From NCBI RefSeq assembly GCF_037975245.1, contig NC_092561.1, positions 18,532,508-18,596,507 on the forward strand: DNA of 64,000 nt. The letters are read 5' to 3'. The translations under genes were made by a program, and so were the position numbers. Position 1 is the first letter of the stretch. The number at the start of each line of letters is the position of its first letter. Positions 14,148-26,890 of the stretch are shown one piece after another. Source of the DNA: Apostichopus japonicus (taxonomy: Eukaryota; Echinodermata; Holothuroidea; Aspidochirotida; Stichopodidae). The notes beneath the pieces were generated by a model. That model was given only the letters and a program-made list of their open reading frames with translations. It ran no database searches and was not told the DNA's origin.

Positions 14148-15500
14148 ACTAGTAAACTAAAATGGCACGGGTAAGTGTTTATGAACTCACGGCGCAGTGG
14201 GTGTTTATTTTACGTTCATTTAGGGAAATTCTGGGTGAGGTATGGTCAGTTTCAAATGAATACATAACCATTCCGAGCTGGTTTTGTTGAGAGTGTTGAG
14301 AGAGAAAGAGAGAGAAAAAAATCTCATTGTTTACAGAATAGAAATTCATCCTTTGTAAAATAAACCTCTTGTTCGTTACCAAGTTAAAACATGTGTTGTT
14401 ACATGAATTACTTATGTGCTTTCATATGGTGCATGCATGTCGGAAACGGCATTACTGGTTTGACTGCGGATAAAGTAGCCACACTCATCCATTTTCAGAG
14501 GGTGAGTTTGGTTTATACTTTATATACTTGCAAACAAACATAGATGACCCACTGGTAATCCCGTGACGGAATTACATATTTTTTAATTGTAAACACCTGT
14601 TAGCATCATGAACCCGTTAAAGCAAACTTTTCTAACAATTGAGAATTTGTTGTGACCAACCCACCAATCCATAGTATGACCTTAGCAAGCGGTAACTTTC
14701 TCACATGTAAATTTGCTGAACGCTGGAAACTTCAAAATTCCCATTCTTAATTTTATCAGCTAGCTTATAATGCAAGGATGCGCAGTGTTATATCATTATA
14801 ATATATGGAATCAGTAGTGTTTCAAATGAGAAGGGTCTCAAAAATGACGGGTGACAACAATCTCACTATGTGAAAAACGGCTTTATCTCTTCTCTGTTTT
14901 AATTAACAGTAAACCCAAAATAAACTGACTACCCTAAAAGTGAGTGATTAAAGTCTGACAAGTTGAATTTTCATCAATAAATTGCGATGCTACTGGTGTA
15001 GTTTATTTTCTCGTCTGGTGATCCGTGTATTAATTAAGTTGATTACATTGTATAACCAAAGCAATACGATTAATTCCCTTGAGATATTGATGTCACATCT
15101 TCCAAGAGCAATGATATAAACCCGGATGATAGGAAACCAATGAAATAAAGCATACGGTTATGTAATGTTTGACAACATTAGTATGTTGTGAATGTTGGGA
15201 TATCTAATTAAAATTAGAAAGTTTCCCAATCTGCACAAAGGTTGGTTGGGTATTTTATTATCGACATATTTTAAGACTGGTATGTTTTCCTATGTGGAAG
15301 AATTGGCGACAATGACCAAACTATAGATAAATGAATTCCTTCGAATGTCGCAACAATTCTGGTAGAATCGGATAACATGGTAAAAGAATTGAACTGGACA
15401 GAGCTGACAGTGACGCACGTGTGCATCAAATCACAAGACATTGACAAGAACTTGCAAGCAAGCACTGGATTTCATCTACATATGGTGCAATAGCTACATA
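14148..15500. other. Mostly unassigned; one coding-like plus-strand frame
   Basis: A plus-strand frame from about 15342 to a TAG near 15490 reads VESDNMVKELNWTELTVTHV after an in-frame TGA, with no acceptor between. It vaguely recalls the FNWTxV segment of ANF-type receptor ligand-binding domains, but is too short to assign. The rest has no recognisable feature. Confidence 0.25.
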
Positions 15501-15724
15501 TGGAGTGTTAGCTCAGTGGTTAACGCCGGTGCCTTCCAATCATATAAGGTCCCCGGTTTGAGTTACTCCAAGATTAATGTATGTCGTCCAGTTACAGAGT
15601 TGTTGACAATCGACAATTCATAATCATGGACGTTAAATATGAATGTAAGAGACTGACTTCGGTCAGCTTGCGGCTTTGATAAGCCAAGGAGGCGTCTTCG
15701 CGAGTTCCTGCTTGCAGGGGGATC
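15501..15724 (+). repeat. tRNA-derived SINE, copy 2 (full length)
   Basis: The head (TGGAGTG...TTACTCCA) has an A box TAGCTCAGTGG and a slightly decayed B box (GGTTTGAGTTA). The conserved body has GACTTCGGTCAGCTTGCGGC and the 3' end is CCTGCTTGCAGGGGGATCTA. An (ACATAC)n-like tail follows. The head folds with a 7-bp acceptor-like stem, clearer in the 29942 copy. It is not a functional tRNA because of the attached body. Confidence 0.88.
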
Positions 15725-16423
15725 TAAAGCACATACACACATACATACAACTCAACACGAACAATATACTGGCACGATCCTTTTTTATCTTTCATACATG
15801 TTTTACTTAGTTGCCTGACCGATTTTGAGCTCAATGTTAAATCTATCAAGTTTGAACACACATACAACAAACAAAGTCTCTATTAATATTGTCCGAGTTA
15901 GAAACTGACCGACAGGCCACCATATGATATATCACTTGTTTTGCATATACGTTTATCTATGTTTTACTATTTCTACTTATATATTCAAAGCTCCTGCTTT
16001 CTTTTGTGGTTAAGCAAATATGACACACAATATTTATTTAAGTAAAAGTAAATCTTACTTCTGTTTTTATAATAAACACGAGAGTAATTTGTGTAATATT
16101 CGTACAGACAAATAACATCTGAATGCGAAAGAAATTATAATGAAAGAGAAAAAAAAACTTCTCATATATCTATGAATATCTACAAAGTTGCAAGAACTGA
16201 TTATCCTTATTGCAAGATGCCTCCTTAATTTTAATAAACTAAAACTGCAAAATTACACTGCAAGGAATTGGTTTAGAAATGAAAAAGAACACAAAAATGG
16301 ATATTAGAAGTATTAAATTTGGCTACCTGTTTCTCGATAGAATAATTACTATATGGATATGTCATATTATGGTACTAATTTGATCGTCTTGTCGATAGTT
16401 GTTGAAATACTGAAGATCATTCG

Positions 16424-16428
<5 letters not shown>

Positions 16429-16484
<56 letters not shown>
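16429..16484. repeat. (TA)n microsatellite
   Basis: About 28 TA units. Confidence 0.95.
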
Positions 16485-16487
<3 letters not shown>

Positions 16488-17121
16488 TATCAGCCTTATC
16501 AAAAATACCACTCTTTCAGCTGGATAATGAAAACATAGTGTTTATACGACTTAAATGCTAATAAATACTGAAGGATGCAAAAATCCAATTTTGATTAAAT
16601 GATGGTTTCATCTCAGTCTAAAGAATTGGCATAAATTAATGAATTATCATAGACCAATAATATAATTATCGACTAATGAATACCGATAGTTGTAACATTC
16701 TCACTTGATTTTATGCATGGGTATGATATTAATCATTAGTTGTTTAACTGAGACTGGCCGTTAATTTGACGTTGATGTTGTTGATAACTAATTAATCAGT
16801 GGCATATTAACCATTGAGTTTATAGAGATTTCTAGTCGGCGGTATGTTTTTAAACACATCATATATTTAGTGATTAAACAAAGTTCCCATTATCAGCATT
16901 GATTAATTAGATTCCCACGTTGGAAATTATGGTTATAATGCATTATTTATGATTAATCATAAATTAGTTTGTGTTCTTATTTTGTGATCAATATGAAAAA
17001 CTGTAATGTCTGCATCGAATTCGTATTACTTACAGATAACCATGTCAACTTTTCAATCGGTTGGGTTTAGGACAAAGACGGACTAATCACAGGAATAAGA
17101 AGTTAAAATAAAAACACGTAC

Positions 17122-17237
17122 CTGGAATTCAGTTCCTGTAGTGTTTCCGCAGGTAGAGTTCCTGTCGTATAATCCCATTGAAGAACAACGATTGCAAATA
17201 CCGGCAACAAAACATTCGCCAATAGTTGCCCTCCCAT
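17122..17237 (-). CDS. Candidate first coding exon with signal peptide
   Basis: A minus-strand ATG opens 38 codons plus 2 nt and ends at a donor AG|GTACGTG. The peptide starts MGGQLLANVLLPVFAIVVL and continues WDYTTGTLPAETLQELNS. A hydrophobic core right after the start is typical of a signal peptide, so the product would be secreted or type-I membrane. The start is chosen because the hydrophobic stretch follows directly and the frame closes at a consensus donor. Later exons should lie at lower coordinates but I could not identify them with confidence; 13072-13305 is the only same-strand candidate seen. The family is unknown. It could also be a chance open frame. Confidence 0.45.
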
Positions 17238-17347
17238 GCCCGATTATTCAATTTCAAGGCTTCCTCCCGTCACAAAAGTAGGTTTTCCACAAAAGCGTAT
17301 AAAACCTTTGTATCGCTGTTGGATTCGATTAATAGTTAAGTTTCCTA

Positions 17348-17926
17348 TTGTGTATCCTTCTTCTTCTCCTTCTTCTGTTTCGTAAAACTAAATGGATAGT
17401 TTTGCTCAGAGTATCATTGCTTGATATGTACACAATCAATTCATCGAGGAACGCCAACAGAAGAAAAAGGACTATTCACAACAATATTTATAGATCGGTC
17501 CGATTATTAACGCCCATTTTTAACGCATTCCCAAATTCACTGAACTTTTTAGGAAAACAAAAGAACGCGATAGAGAGTAGAAATAGCAAAGCTGTTACAA
17601 ATTCCACTCTATTCGAACGATGTGCTTGTTTACCACAACAGGTCAATATATTGGGACGTCCAGTGGGAGGTGTGGATATTAACGCGTCCACAATAATTCC
17701 AGATTACCCTTACACGAAAATTTGCAGTACACAATCAAGATATACAGTCACTTTACAAATGTTTGTATTAAATGCAATATGCATTTCTATTTACCAAACA
17801 AATATCTCTGCTTTTATATGTGAAACAACAGGAAAAGAACGTCTCATGGATTCCTTCCCTTTTCTTCCGTATATATCCGATAGATATATTCATATATGTT
17901 ATTTTATAAGAAGTGCTTTCTGCTAA
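17348..17926 (+). CDS. Longest open frame in the window (192 codons), unassigned
   Basis: A plus-strand frame opens with a hydrophobic run (CILLLLLLLF) and has no recognisable domain. The nominal first codon is TTG; the first ATG lies about 25 codons in. A TATA-like GTATAAAACC lies about 45 bp upstream (17297-17306), which could mark a promoter divergent from the signal-peptide exon at 17237. Ile, Asn, Ser and Arg are rich, as expected of AT-rich chance frames, so coding status is doubtful. Confidence 0.2.
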   Translation: MCILLLLLLLFRKTKWIVLLRVSLLDMYTINSSRNANRRKRTIHNNIYRSVRLLTPIFNAFPNSLNFLGKQKNAIESRNSKAVTNSTLFERCACLPQQVNILGRPVGGVDINASTIIPDYPYTKICSTQSRYTVTLQMFVLNAICISIYQTNISAFICETTGKERLMDSFPFLPYISDRYIHICYFIRSAFC

Positions 17927-18959
17927 TCATATGCTCTATAGCCGTGATATTAATACTGGTATCTTGGCCGCAATTGGAACCGGCGAACTAGCAAGATACA
18001 TTTTTTTTAATAAACTGCGACGAAGTCGTTGGTCTCTATCGAGTATAAACTAGCCACTATAGTGCACACTATATTTATCGTTCCGCAAATATAAACCTAT
18101 GCCGTCAAGCCCACGTGTGCACGAGTTCGTATTACTCACGATGCTAGGCAGCACTTGTTCCTGTTACGTCAAGCCCAACTGTTGAATCAACATGTGTGCG
18201 TGTGCTGATTATTGCTGTATGGGTAACATCAAAGGAACAGGCATTCTTACCTGAACGATGAGCTGAGCTAATAAGCAGTAGACTACGACTTTTGGAGTTT
18301 AAACTAGTAACATATAGAGACGTAACGCGATATAGTCTATAGCGGTATAGTTTATTTTCTTTGTTCTTGTTCTTTTTTGTTTTGTTTTGATATAATACTC
18401 TTCTATATATAACACTTCAATATGAAGACACATAGACTTATTAAAACAAGTCTCTTAGGAAGTTGGAACTGGGTTTAGAATACTTTCGAATTGTGTTTCT
18501 TCTGACGTCATAAATAACGCAAGGCGAATCTTTAGGTCTTAAAAATGAGGCAAAACAAAAAGAAAAGAAAAGGAGAAGGATTGGGCTTATCGTCTCAGAC
18601 TTAACAGGATGAATACGTAATAGGCATTGAACAGTCGTTGCTCTGATGAAGCTAATATTCTCATGTATAATCATTCATTTAATGGAATATGACTTTTATA
18701 TGATCATCTTTTAGAGGATAAAACTGGGGAACTGGATATTGAAAGAAGTTATATGGGCACGCAGCCTAATGGATAGAGTAGATTATTACACGAAAATATC
18801 CACTGAGTAAACAATTCAGAGCTTTGTTTCAGCTATGTCATCGTCGACTCGGTGTACTGGGGGCCAAGGGGAGGGGGCGCTAGAGGGTTGCGGGCGATTA
18901 ATCAGGTAAAAACAACTGCATCATTGAAACTCTTGATAAAAAACTTCCTGGATATGAAT
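17927..18959. other. No gene recognised
   Basis: Only short open frames; no splice-flanked coding stretch seen. Confidence 0.4.
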
Positions 18960-19345
18960 GCGGTTGCGGTTCTTCGTGAAAGATGACAAATGTAACGTCC
19001 TTCATAATTTGCTTGACTTAAATGGAAGTTCTCAAAATTTATTTTTGTAGGTGATGAATGAACAACATATTCTAATTATAATTAAGAATCTTGCATTCTG
19101 TTCCCGCGTACCGTTTTTGGAGATAACAACATTTAAGTTAACACCTTTTGTAACTATAGTGAACTTGGAGAAATAAGATTTAATGTCACTCATTGAATTT
19201 TGCACACAGATAAATATTTCTTTTACCACCTCGGGGGCACATTACCTCACAGCAACAGAAGGGAATTTCAAGGAATTTTTAAATGTTTTTAAACATCATT
19301 AGCTACATTTAATATGTGTTGTATTATTAATCATTAAAATCATAA
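18960..19345. repeat. Diverged direct repeat, copy 1
   Basis: Aligns collinearly with 20742-21125 in the same orientation. Shared landmarks, in order, are GGTTCTTC, AACGTCC, GAGATAACA, CCACCTCGGGGGCA, GCAACAGAAGGGAAT (matching GCAACGGAAGAGAAT) and AAACATCATTAG (matching AAGCATCATTAG). No coding frame is evident. It may be an old segmental duplication or two members of a dispersed family. Confidence 0.7.
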
Positions 19346-19760
19346 CTCAATTAGTCTAAACAAAATGTTTTTTTTTATTTAAATTTCGATCAATTTTAAA
19401 AGTAACCTCAAAATGTGGGTAAACATTTCAATATTAACAAACCATCAAGTCATTGGTATGTTTTTACATCTACATCACTTTTAGTTAAGTTAGATACTTT
19501 GTCAAATTTATCAAATGCAAAATCAAGAAAACGAAACATTTATCAGCGACTATGACTTTTCACTTGTTTGCTTCAAGTTCACGGTGATACAAATCTGTGT
19601 CAATTTCAGTTATCAATACTTCGATAACGCTCTATATAGGAATTATTCGCCAGGATACACAGAACTGTAGAATATGTGTGTGTGTCTTTCTCTCTCTCTT
19701 CAGTCAAATATAAAATGTAAAATGTCGACATAGAACGTATCAATATATTATAATATATTA

Positions 19761-20075
19761 CCGGTGCTGTGGCCGAGTGGATAAGGGATAAGTGGATAAA
19801 TGCGGTGGCATTTGAGGCAATGAGGCTCAGAAATCGGGAGGTTCCGGGTTGGATACCCGTAAGGTGTGTTTTTCATCCAAGATCAAACTACGGTTTTCCC
19901 ATCTTGCTGAATTGTGATATTGAATTGGAAGCCACGACGTGCAAGTTGTAATCCACAAGCCATTGCGGGGTTCTCCCACATTGGTGGTCGCTTGAAGCGT
20001 CTTAAAAATAACTTCTGATTCTAAAATGACACCGACGGGGCGGCCAGCTATATAGCTGCAGGTTGGGTCTTAAAT
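19761..20075 (+). repeat. Second SINE family with Leu/Ser-tRNA-like head
   Basis: The head reads GCTGTGGCCGAGTGGATAAG, matching the A box of class II (Leu/Ser) tRNAs. A decayed B box, GGTTGGATACC, lies about 90 nt downstream. The variable part contains a small duplication (GGATAAG...GGATAAG...GGATAA). A non-tRNA body follows (GACACCGACGGGGCGGCCAG), so this is a SINE and not a tRNA gene. The 3' end is approximate and no second copy is in the window. Confidence 0.6.
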
Positions 20076-20741
20076 GAAGACATAAACTTTGTGCTAAACT
20101 GTGCATTTAGAGATAGAACAGTAGAAGTATCTGCTGCAAGAGGTAAGTATTGGGGAGTAATCGATAAAAACTAGAAAAAAGTCGATTGTAAACAGATAAT
20201 GATGCACAATAAATCAAATCGTTAAATAGAGAAACGCCATAACGGTCATATTAGGTCAAGGCTTCATTATATAAAAAAAATGAGAAAAAAAATATGACAA
20301 GGCTCAACTTCCGTTTCTCTTCGGTTACCTTCACAAGAGAGATCTATAATTTCATTGCTTCTGAACATTTCACGATTAATTTTATATTTGTTCATGGTTC
20401 TTTCAAAGGCAGCTATAGATAAACGTCTATTTACTACTGTACGTGAATCTTTAACAACTGTTTTAGATTATATCATGCTTCAAGCAGGTATAATGAGTGA
20501 TGCTATGCAATGGGGGAATTATTACTAGAAAATGACAGAATGTAACCAACTCGCGTGAAATTCATACGAAAAAGCTACAATTTGTGTCTTCATTCAAACA
20601 GCTAAGAGGAGAGATTGCACACATAATAATTATCTCTGCATAGCTATATATCCTCTCAGATTCAGATTTAATGGGAGTAGGCCTTTATGTCTTGCACGTG
20701 AATACCGCGACCTTGAATTATAGTCTGGCTAAGAAGCCTGG

Positions 20742-21125
20742 TTTTGGTTCTTCATCAAAGATGAAATATCTAACGTCCTCCATTAATTAGGTGTTACAAG
20801 GTTTGACTGGATCATCAAGAAGAACATCTATATTTGTGGCTGAATAAAAGAATTATATATTCTGAGCATAAATTGCAACATCATATTCATGATGACCGTG
20901 TTCGAGATAACAGCTTTTGAAGTAACATCTTCGATTATCAAGTAAACTTTGAGCAAACAGCTTGGAAGTCATAGAAAGTACACTGACAAATACTTTTTTT
21001 TATTCCACCTCGGGGGCAAGTTGACGCAAAGCAACGGAAGAGAATTTTTAAAGAACTTGTTGAAATGTATTTAAGCATCATTAGTGACATATAATATGTA
21101 TAGTATTATCAATTAATTAGATCAT
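20742..21125. repeat. Diverged direct repeat, copy 2
   Basis: Partner of 18960-19345, offset by about 1.78 kb. The best-conserved block is CCACCTCGGGGGCAA at about 21006-21020, followed by the GAATTT...TTAAGCATCATTAGTGACAT...ATTATCAATTAATTAGATCATAAT end. Confidence 0.7.
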
Positions 21126-24100
21126 AATTAAAGTGGTCATTGGTAATAGGTGAATTTTCTCCATAGATTTCGTGCCACAAAGGCACTCCAGATACAAATA
21201 GTTACAAGGAGAAATGCACACTAACATGCCTAACTGTTTTTTTTTCGTACACATAAAGTGCACACATATAATCGTAAGATATATGAAAACCAACGTGGCC
21301 ACTAAACGAATTAGAAATGCTCTGGTTAATTTGCTATAAATTTGTTGCTTAAAAATAGAAATTCTGAGTCAACGTGCGTCACAAACAAGAAAAATGATGT
21401 CATCATCTTACCACAGAATGTCGGAAACCATTTTCATTACTGGAAATGAGAAAAAAAAGACATTACCACCTTTATTGAATAACTCACGGAAGGCTTGTTT
21501 GTACCTTGTAATATACCAACATACACCATGTCATTCTAGTTCCAGACGCTTTATTGTGGTGTTTCAAACATGCTTTGTTTTTTTGCACCGTTTCCTGGCC
21601 GCACATGACTTTAACCAAGACCAATTAAACTTCAAACGAGGCAAAGGTCGATGTTCTTATGATGGTTTCGAAAATAACTCAGTAAAGTTGAAGGGAAAAA
21701 ATGATATGATAACAGAAATGACCAAAGTTCTTTTTCATCGTTCAAAATTGCGATCAATATTAAGTCGAGACTTCTTCAAGGAAAGCATCAAGTCACGCTA
21801 TTAGAAAAAAGAAAAGAAATTTTCATCACATGGTTAGAAATATAATCAATAGATTTTTTTGCGCTGCCGAAAATAAACCCCTTCTGTATTTATTTTAGGC
21901 ACTTAGCAATGTAATAATTCCTATAAGTGCCAGTGGTTATTCGTGTGTCAACTTTTTGCCTGAGGTTGTCGCTATGCATAAACGATTTTTTTCCCCCTTT
22001 GACAGCGCTTTAAGGCATGAGTGATTCTTTTATATCGAGGGGAAGATACAAGCATATTTTATCTTTTATTTATTCCTCCTTCCAACGTCATTTATAAGAT
22101 AAGTCTGACGTCACTGTTCTCTCGCATTATTAAAAGCTAAGTAATCAGGTTCTGCGAAAGGCGTAAATAAGTAGAATAAGCCGATAATATTATCTGCGTG
22201 TTTTTTAACGTCGGCTACTTCATGACGTAAAATTTGAAATAAGGAAAGAACCTCAAACTGTGTTTATAAGTCCCTTCAACAAACAGAAAGTCAAAAAATA
22301 TTGATCTGAAAACCTTTTCCATAAACTTGATAATCCAACTTGACGGAGGGCAGATTCTTCGCCAAATTAATTTGAAAGTTGGAATAATCTCCTCTATACT
22401 GTAGCAGTTTTTTTTTTTTTTTTATGTTTTTGCGTCATGATATCCAATATTGTTGATCCATGACCTCAAGTGCGCCTACTCAATATATTAAGTAAGATTC
22501 AAGCTTAACGTGGAACGAACATCGTTACTCTTTTAAGGTATACCATTATACCGCATTTTTAGCAGTAATGAATATCCGTCAAAAATTACTAGATATAATC
22601 TGATTCAAAACTTTTTACACTCTTTGTATTGCAAAGACTTCAGTCAAAGTACAAATTGAGTGAATGGTGTATTAAATATGATTTCTTTTTCTTTCTGCGC
22701 TTGTTAATCGTGGATATTTATCTGAGAGTACAGTATGCTAGAAGGGTTGGGCATCACTATGGTAAATATTTTCTCTTCTAGCTCGAAGCCGTCTTAGTTA
22801 TGGAAATTTACCAATGCCATTGATAAGCTTTATATATCTAGTAAGGAGGTTAGAATATGTCGCTTCAAATTCCCAACAATGACATACAGCTGATTAAAGG
22901 TAAGGGTAGAGTCGATATGAAATCTTGAATTATTATGTTCCACCTTTAAAAATACATGAAGCTTTATAAAGTCCACTCTTGAAAGAGTAACTCCTAAACA
23001 AGCTTATTTTTGCCTTCTGTTTTTTTTTTTGTCTATCCAAACCAAATTTCGATTAATAAAAGTAAAATGTCAACATGATCCCAAGCCTCTAAGAATATTC
23101 ATTTCTTATCTCAATTGGGGATCCATTTTAATTGCCAACATAATGACAAAAGGTTTCACAGATCAGTGAGGTATGCCTTTTTTTCCTTCTCGTAATTCTC
23201 ATAACTTATACGGAGCAAATTTCTGGCGGAAAGGTAGAAGCGGAAATGAAGAGGATTACATTTTATTTACATGGAAACAAATATTCAGCCAAATATCCAG
23301 GGACATATTTTCATCAATAATACACAAATTTATCAGTGACATTTGGTAAAATTGGTAAAAAAAAATGACATTAGTGATAAAGCTCAAACATATACTACTG
23401 TCAGTTTTAGATAAAGATTGAGAATAAATTTGTAGAATCAGCCAAAAAAAATATGTATTCATGGATGTTACCAACCTTTAGCTATTTTTTTCTGAAGGGT
23501 GTCACATTAACGGTTTTGTAATAGTTTATTACCATGTAATTCAAGTCTGTTATGTAATTTATATCAGAAGGAAAAGTGACTTAATTTACATTTAGGAGAT
23601 AAATAATTCGTGTATCCTCTATATATGAGCTTATTAAATTAATTGGGGGGGGGGATGAATGTTATTGTTTTGTCTTTATTAATACAACTCGACATGCCAC
23701 CGGCTCATAAAGAGCACGTTCGTTAATGTCTATATTGTCTTATGTTCCGAATCGTTCTTTATCCATTGTCAGTTTATATTCCATTTTCCTTAATATTAAG
23801 AGAAAGTCAGCCGTTTTTTTTGTTTTTTTTGCAACCAGCGATCATTAAACGACGACAGGTTTGTCAAATGTGCCAACTTACTGTGTGTATACTTTATATT
23901 AATATGCAAATTCTGTTTCAATCAATACTAGTAATTCAGGTCATCGGTTTTGAGGTCAATTTTTTACGTTCTGTATAAATGCTTACAGCAAATCGTTGAT
24001 GTATAAATTATTATGATTTAATAGTACATCACAGTGGCCCCAAAATAAAATCACAATATAAAAGAAAAACTGAGTGAAGGTTTAATATCTGTATTATCAC

Positions 24101-24164
24101 CCGATACTCATAGATAGTACAGTATCTACTGTTCATGTTCCACAACCGTGCATCAGTAACTACT
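21126..24164. other. No gene recognised
   Basis: The 136-codon open frame at 21394-21804 (plus) has no motif I recognise. Nothing else is supported. Confidence 0.4.
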
Positions 24165-24409
24165 GCGCTGTGTTCGCACCACGGTAACATGTGTTAGTTG
24201 GTACAGTAATTACTGGAAAGCTGTTGCACGTTGAACTACTAGTCCGGCAGGTGAAAATTTGCAGTAATTTACAACAACAACAATTTTTTTTAAATTGAAA
24301 AAAAAAAAAAAACAGAATTATTTTAAATTCTTAAATTTGCAGTAAGATTTTTTTTGCAGTAATTACTGTGCCACCTGTAACATATGTTACCGTGTTACGA
24401 ACACAGCGC
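24165..24409. mobile_element. Fold-back / MITE-like element with ~52-bp inverted ends
   Basis: The left end GCGCTGTGTTCGCACCACGG returns in reverse complement at the right end as GCGCTGTGTTCGTAACACGG. The match continues through GTAACATNTGTTA and ACAGTAATTACTG on both arms. The centre is A/T-rich. No open frame is present and no clear target duplication was found, so the superfamily is undetermined. Confidence 0.75.
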
Positions 24410-25206
24410 TGAATTGTGTTATAACACCTTAACATATGTTATACCTGTCAGCAGATGATACTGTACCAAATTAAACTTATTAACAAACGAATTCATTTCT
24501 CAAAGGCTGTTCAACTTAGGCGTCTTAACAACTGCCCCTATGTTTGACTAGTAAGTTTATCTTGTAAAGATGGTTTAAAATGCAGACTTTAGGTGTTGTG
24601 CAGTAAATTGTCTTCCAAACTCTGTTAAAATGTTGACGAAATCATTTGACGAAACCCTTAGGATAGTCCATTTCATCGTTATGCATAGGATCTTGTGTTT
24701 CGTATTTTCTGTTTGTAAGTCCTTCGCAGTAGCAACTTGTCATATCTGTACTACATGTTACTATACCAAAACACAAACCAGTTTAACTGATTAACGGGTA
24801 CTCACCTTTACGAATTTTAACTGATAAAGCCATGAAAATTGCTTTCATCAACGAAATAAGACTCAGCAATACCTATTTTTGGGGGAAGGTAGCGTAAAAA
24901 CTAATGTCTAATCTAACGGATGATGGGGCAATACAGGTGATATACATGATTGGTTAATGCCAAGATGGTTATCATACGATGCGAGGTGAGCTGTTGGGTG
25001 TCCAGTAAAGGTTAAAATACAAATTTTGGAGCTTTTAAATCATCGTTTGACTTTCACAATGACGCTTCATCTCAATATTTGTTTTCGAAATTTATACTTA
25101 GACATTTTACCTCAAATTTAATTATATTAAGCACATTTTTGGGGGGGGGGGGGGTGGGGTGAGGGTATGTAAATACATGTGTACAGAAGAAAGGTAGAGT
25201 CCTTAC

Positions 25207-25207
<1 letters not shown>

Positions 25208-25294
<87 letters not shown>
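25208..25294. repeat. (TA)n microsatellite beside a poly-G run
   Basis: TA runs with two TACATA interruptions. A 14-nt G run lies at about 25141-25154. Confidence 0.95.
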
Positions 25295-25302
<8 letters not shown>

Positions 25303-26249
25303 TTGTGTCAAATCGTTCTTTCCCTCGAATGTTTATGGTACCCTGAAAAGTTATATTCGACGATTTTTATATTCGCCTCATAATTGTTCATTTCGTAAAC
25401 AAAATACCTTACGTACTACGTGATTTATACTTATGGCCACAGTTTGACAATATAAACTTATCTCTTCAGTTTTAGACATTGCAAATAAACTTACAGTAGT
25501 GTTTTTTTTTTTACTCGTCTGAGGAGATCTGAATTCAACAGTCTATGCAATAAACGTAACACTAAGACTCTATAATGATCTGTTTTCTTAACCAATTTCA
25601 TACATGTCAAATTGATCAAATCCTCGTGACTGTAAAGAAGATACCCTTCAATTTATTCATTATCCTTGACGTGTTAAGTTCACCATCCAATCTAAATTAG
25701 TTGATGCGGAATAAATATTTATAATCTCCGTAAATAACTGCGTTAAGCGGGATAATAACAATTGTGAGAATAAAGAGATTAATTTACCAAAATGAACATG
25801 TTTTTTTTTTTAAATTTAAGCAATTATTCCGAAGATTTCTTAACCACCTGCTTATTAATTTGCTTATTAACTGTAGTCTTGACAACTAATAGTTTCAAGA
25901 TTTTTGTTTTGTTTTTATATTTTAAATAATAAACCAAATTTCGGTAAGTAGAGTAGCAACATTGCTCAAACAAAATAATATGTGACTTGATGAAAGTAAA
26001 ATTTGTAAGCGACGTTGAAAAAGAGCACGTTCTCTATTATGACGTTTGTGCGGGCTGTGAGCAAATTGGAAATATGTTTACCACGACATGACCGTAGAAG
26101 GTACATCCATAAGCGATCAGTATTATTTACCAGTTTGTTTACGTTATGTTATCTTTACCGTAAGTCAATCCGTTGAATTATTATTTGACTCAAAGAATAT
26201 AGAAGAAAAAAAACGGGAGAAAATTGGGCAAATTTTTGTTCACAGTTTG

Positions 26250-26251
<2 letters not shown>

Positions 26252-26331
<80 letters not shown>
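26252..26331. repeat. (TA)n microsatellite
   Basis: About 40 TA units with one TATGTA interruption. Confidence 0.95.
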
Positions 26332-26890
26332 CACAAAACGAAAGAGCGTTTCGTTTTGTATGTGAGGGCAGAATCATATTTATTGTACCGAAATGGCTTT
26401 GGTATTCGACATTTGATTACCTTGAATTATTTATGTTAAAGAAAAAATATTACTGACACCTACGAAAAAGGTAGAGTTAGTATAACAACATATAGGCAGG
26501 TAGACACTAGACAGAGCTCAAATATTGATGGGATCAACAAATTTGGTAATGCCCGTCCTGTGGAATGGTTCAACAGGAAGGAACTACAGACAATTTTTTA
26601 TTCAGGTAAAGAACCTTAGATGTGAAATGGGTCCTGCAATCCCATTATTGTAATGATATTTGTTAATGTACCATTTTAAAATGTTGCCAGTGCATAGGTC
26701 TTTTCGTGGATATGTTGTACAATTTGGAAGGAAGTGGTACTTTATGCCCGACCCTCCCCCCCCCCCTCTTCCCAACTCCAGGGGCTTCGGTTCTGATAAA
26801 ATAGTCAATTAATATGTATAGAACGTTCAATGTACCCTCTGATGCCATAGGAAAGAGTTCGCAATTTCCGACATAATATTCGAGAAGCAG

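Noticed and set aside
15501-15570. Genuine tRNA gene
   Set aside because: The tRNA-like head is continuous with a SINE body present in five copies, and the anticodon arm does not fold normally.
21394-21804. 136-codon plus-strand open frame
   Set aside because: No motif, no splice context and no homologue recognised. Within chance for AT-rich DNA of this length.
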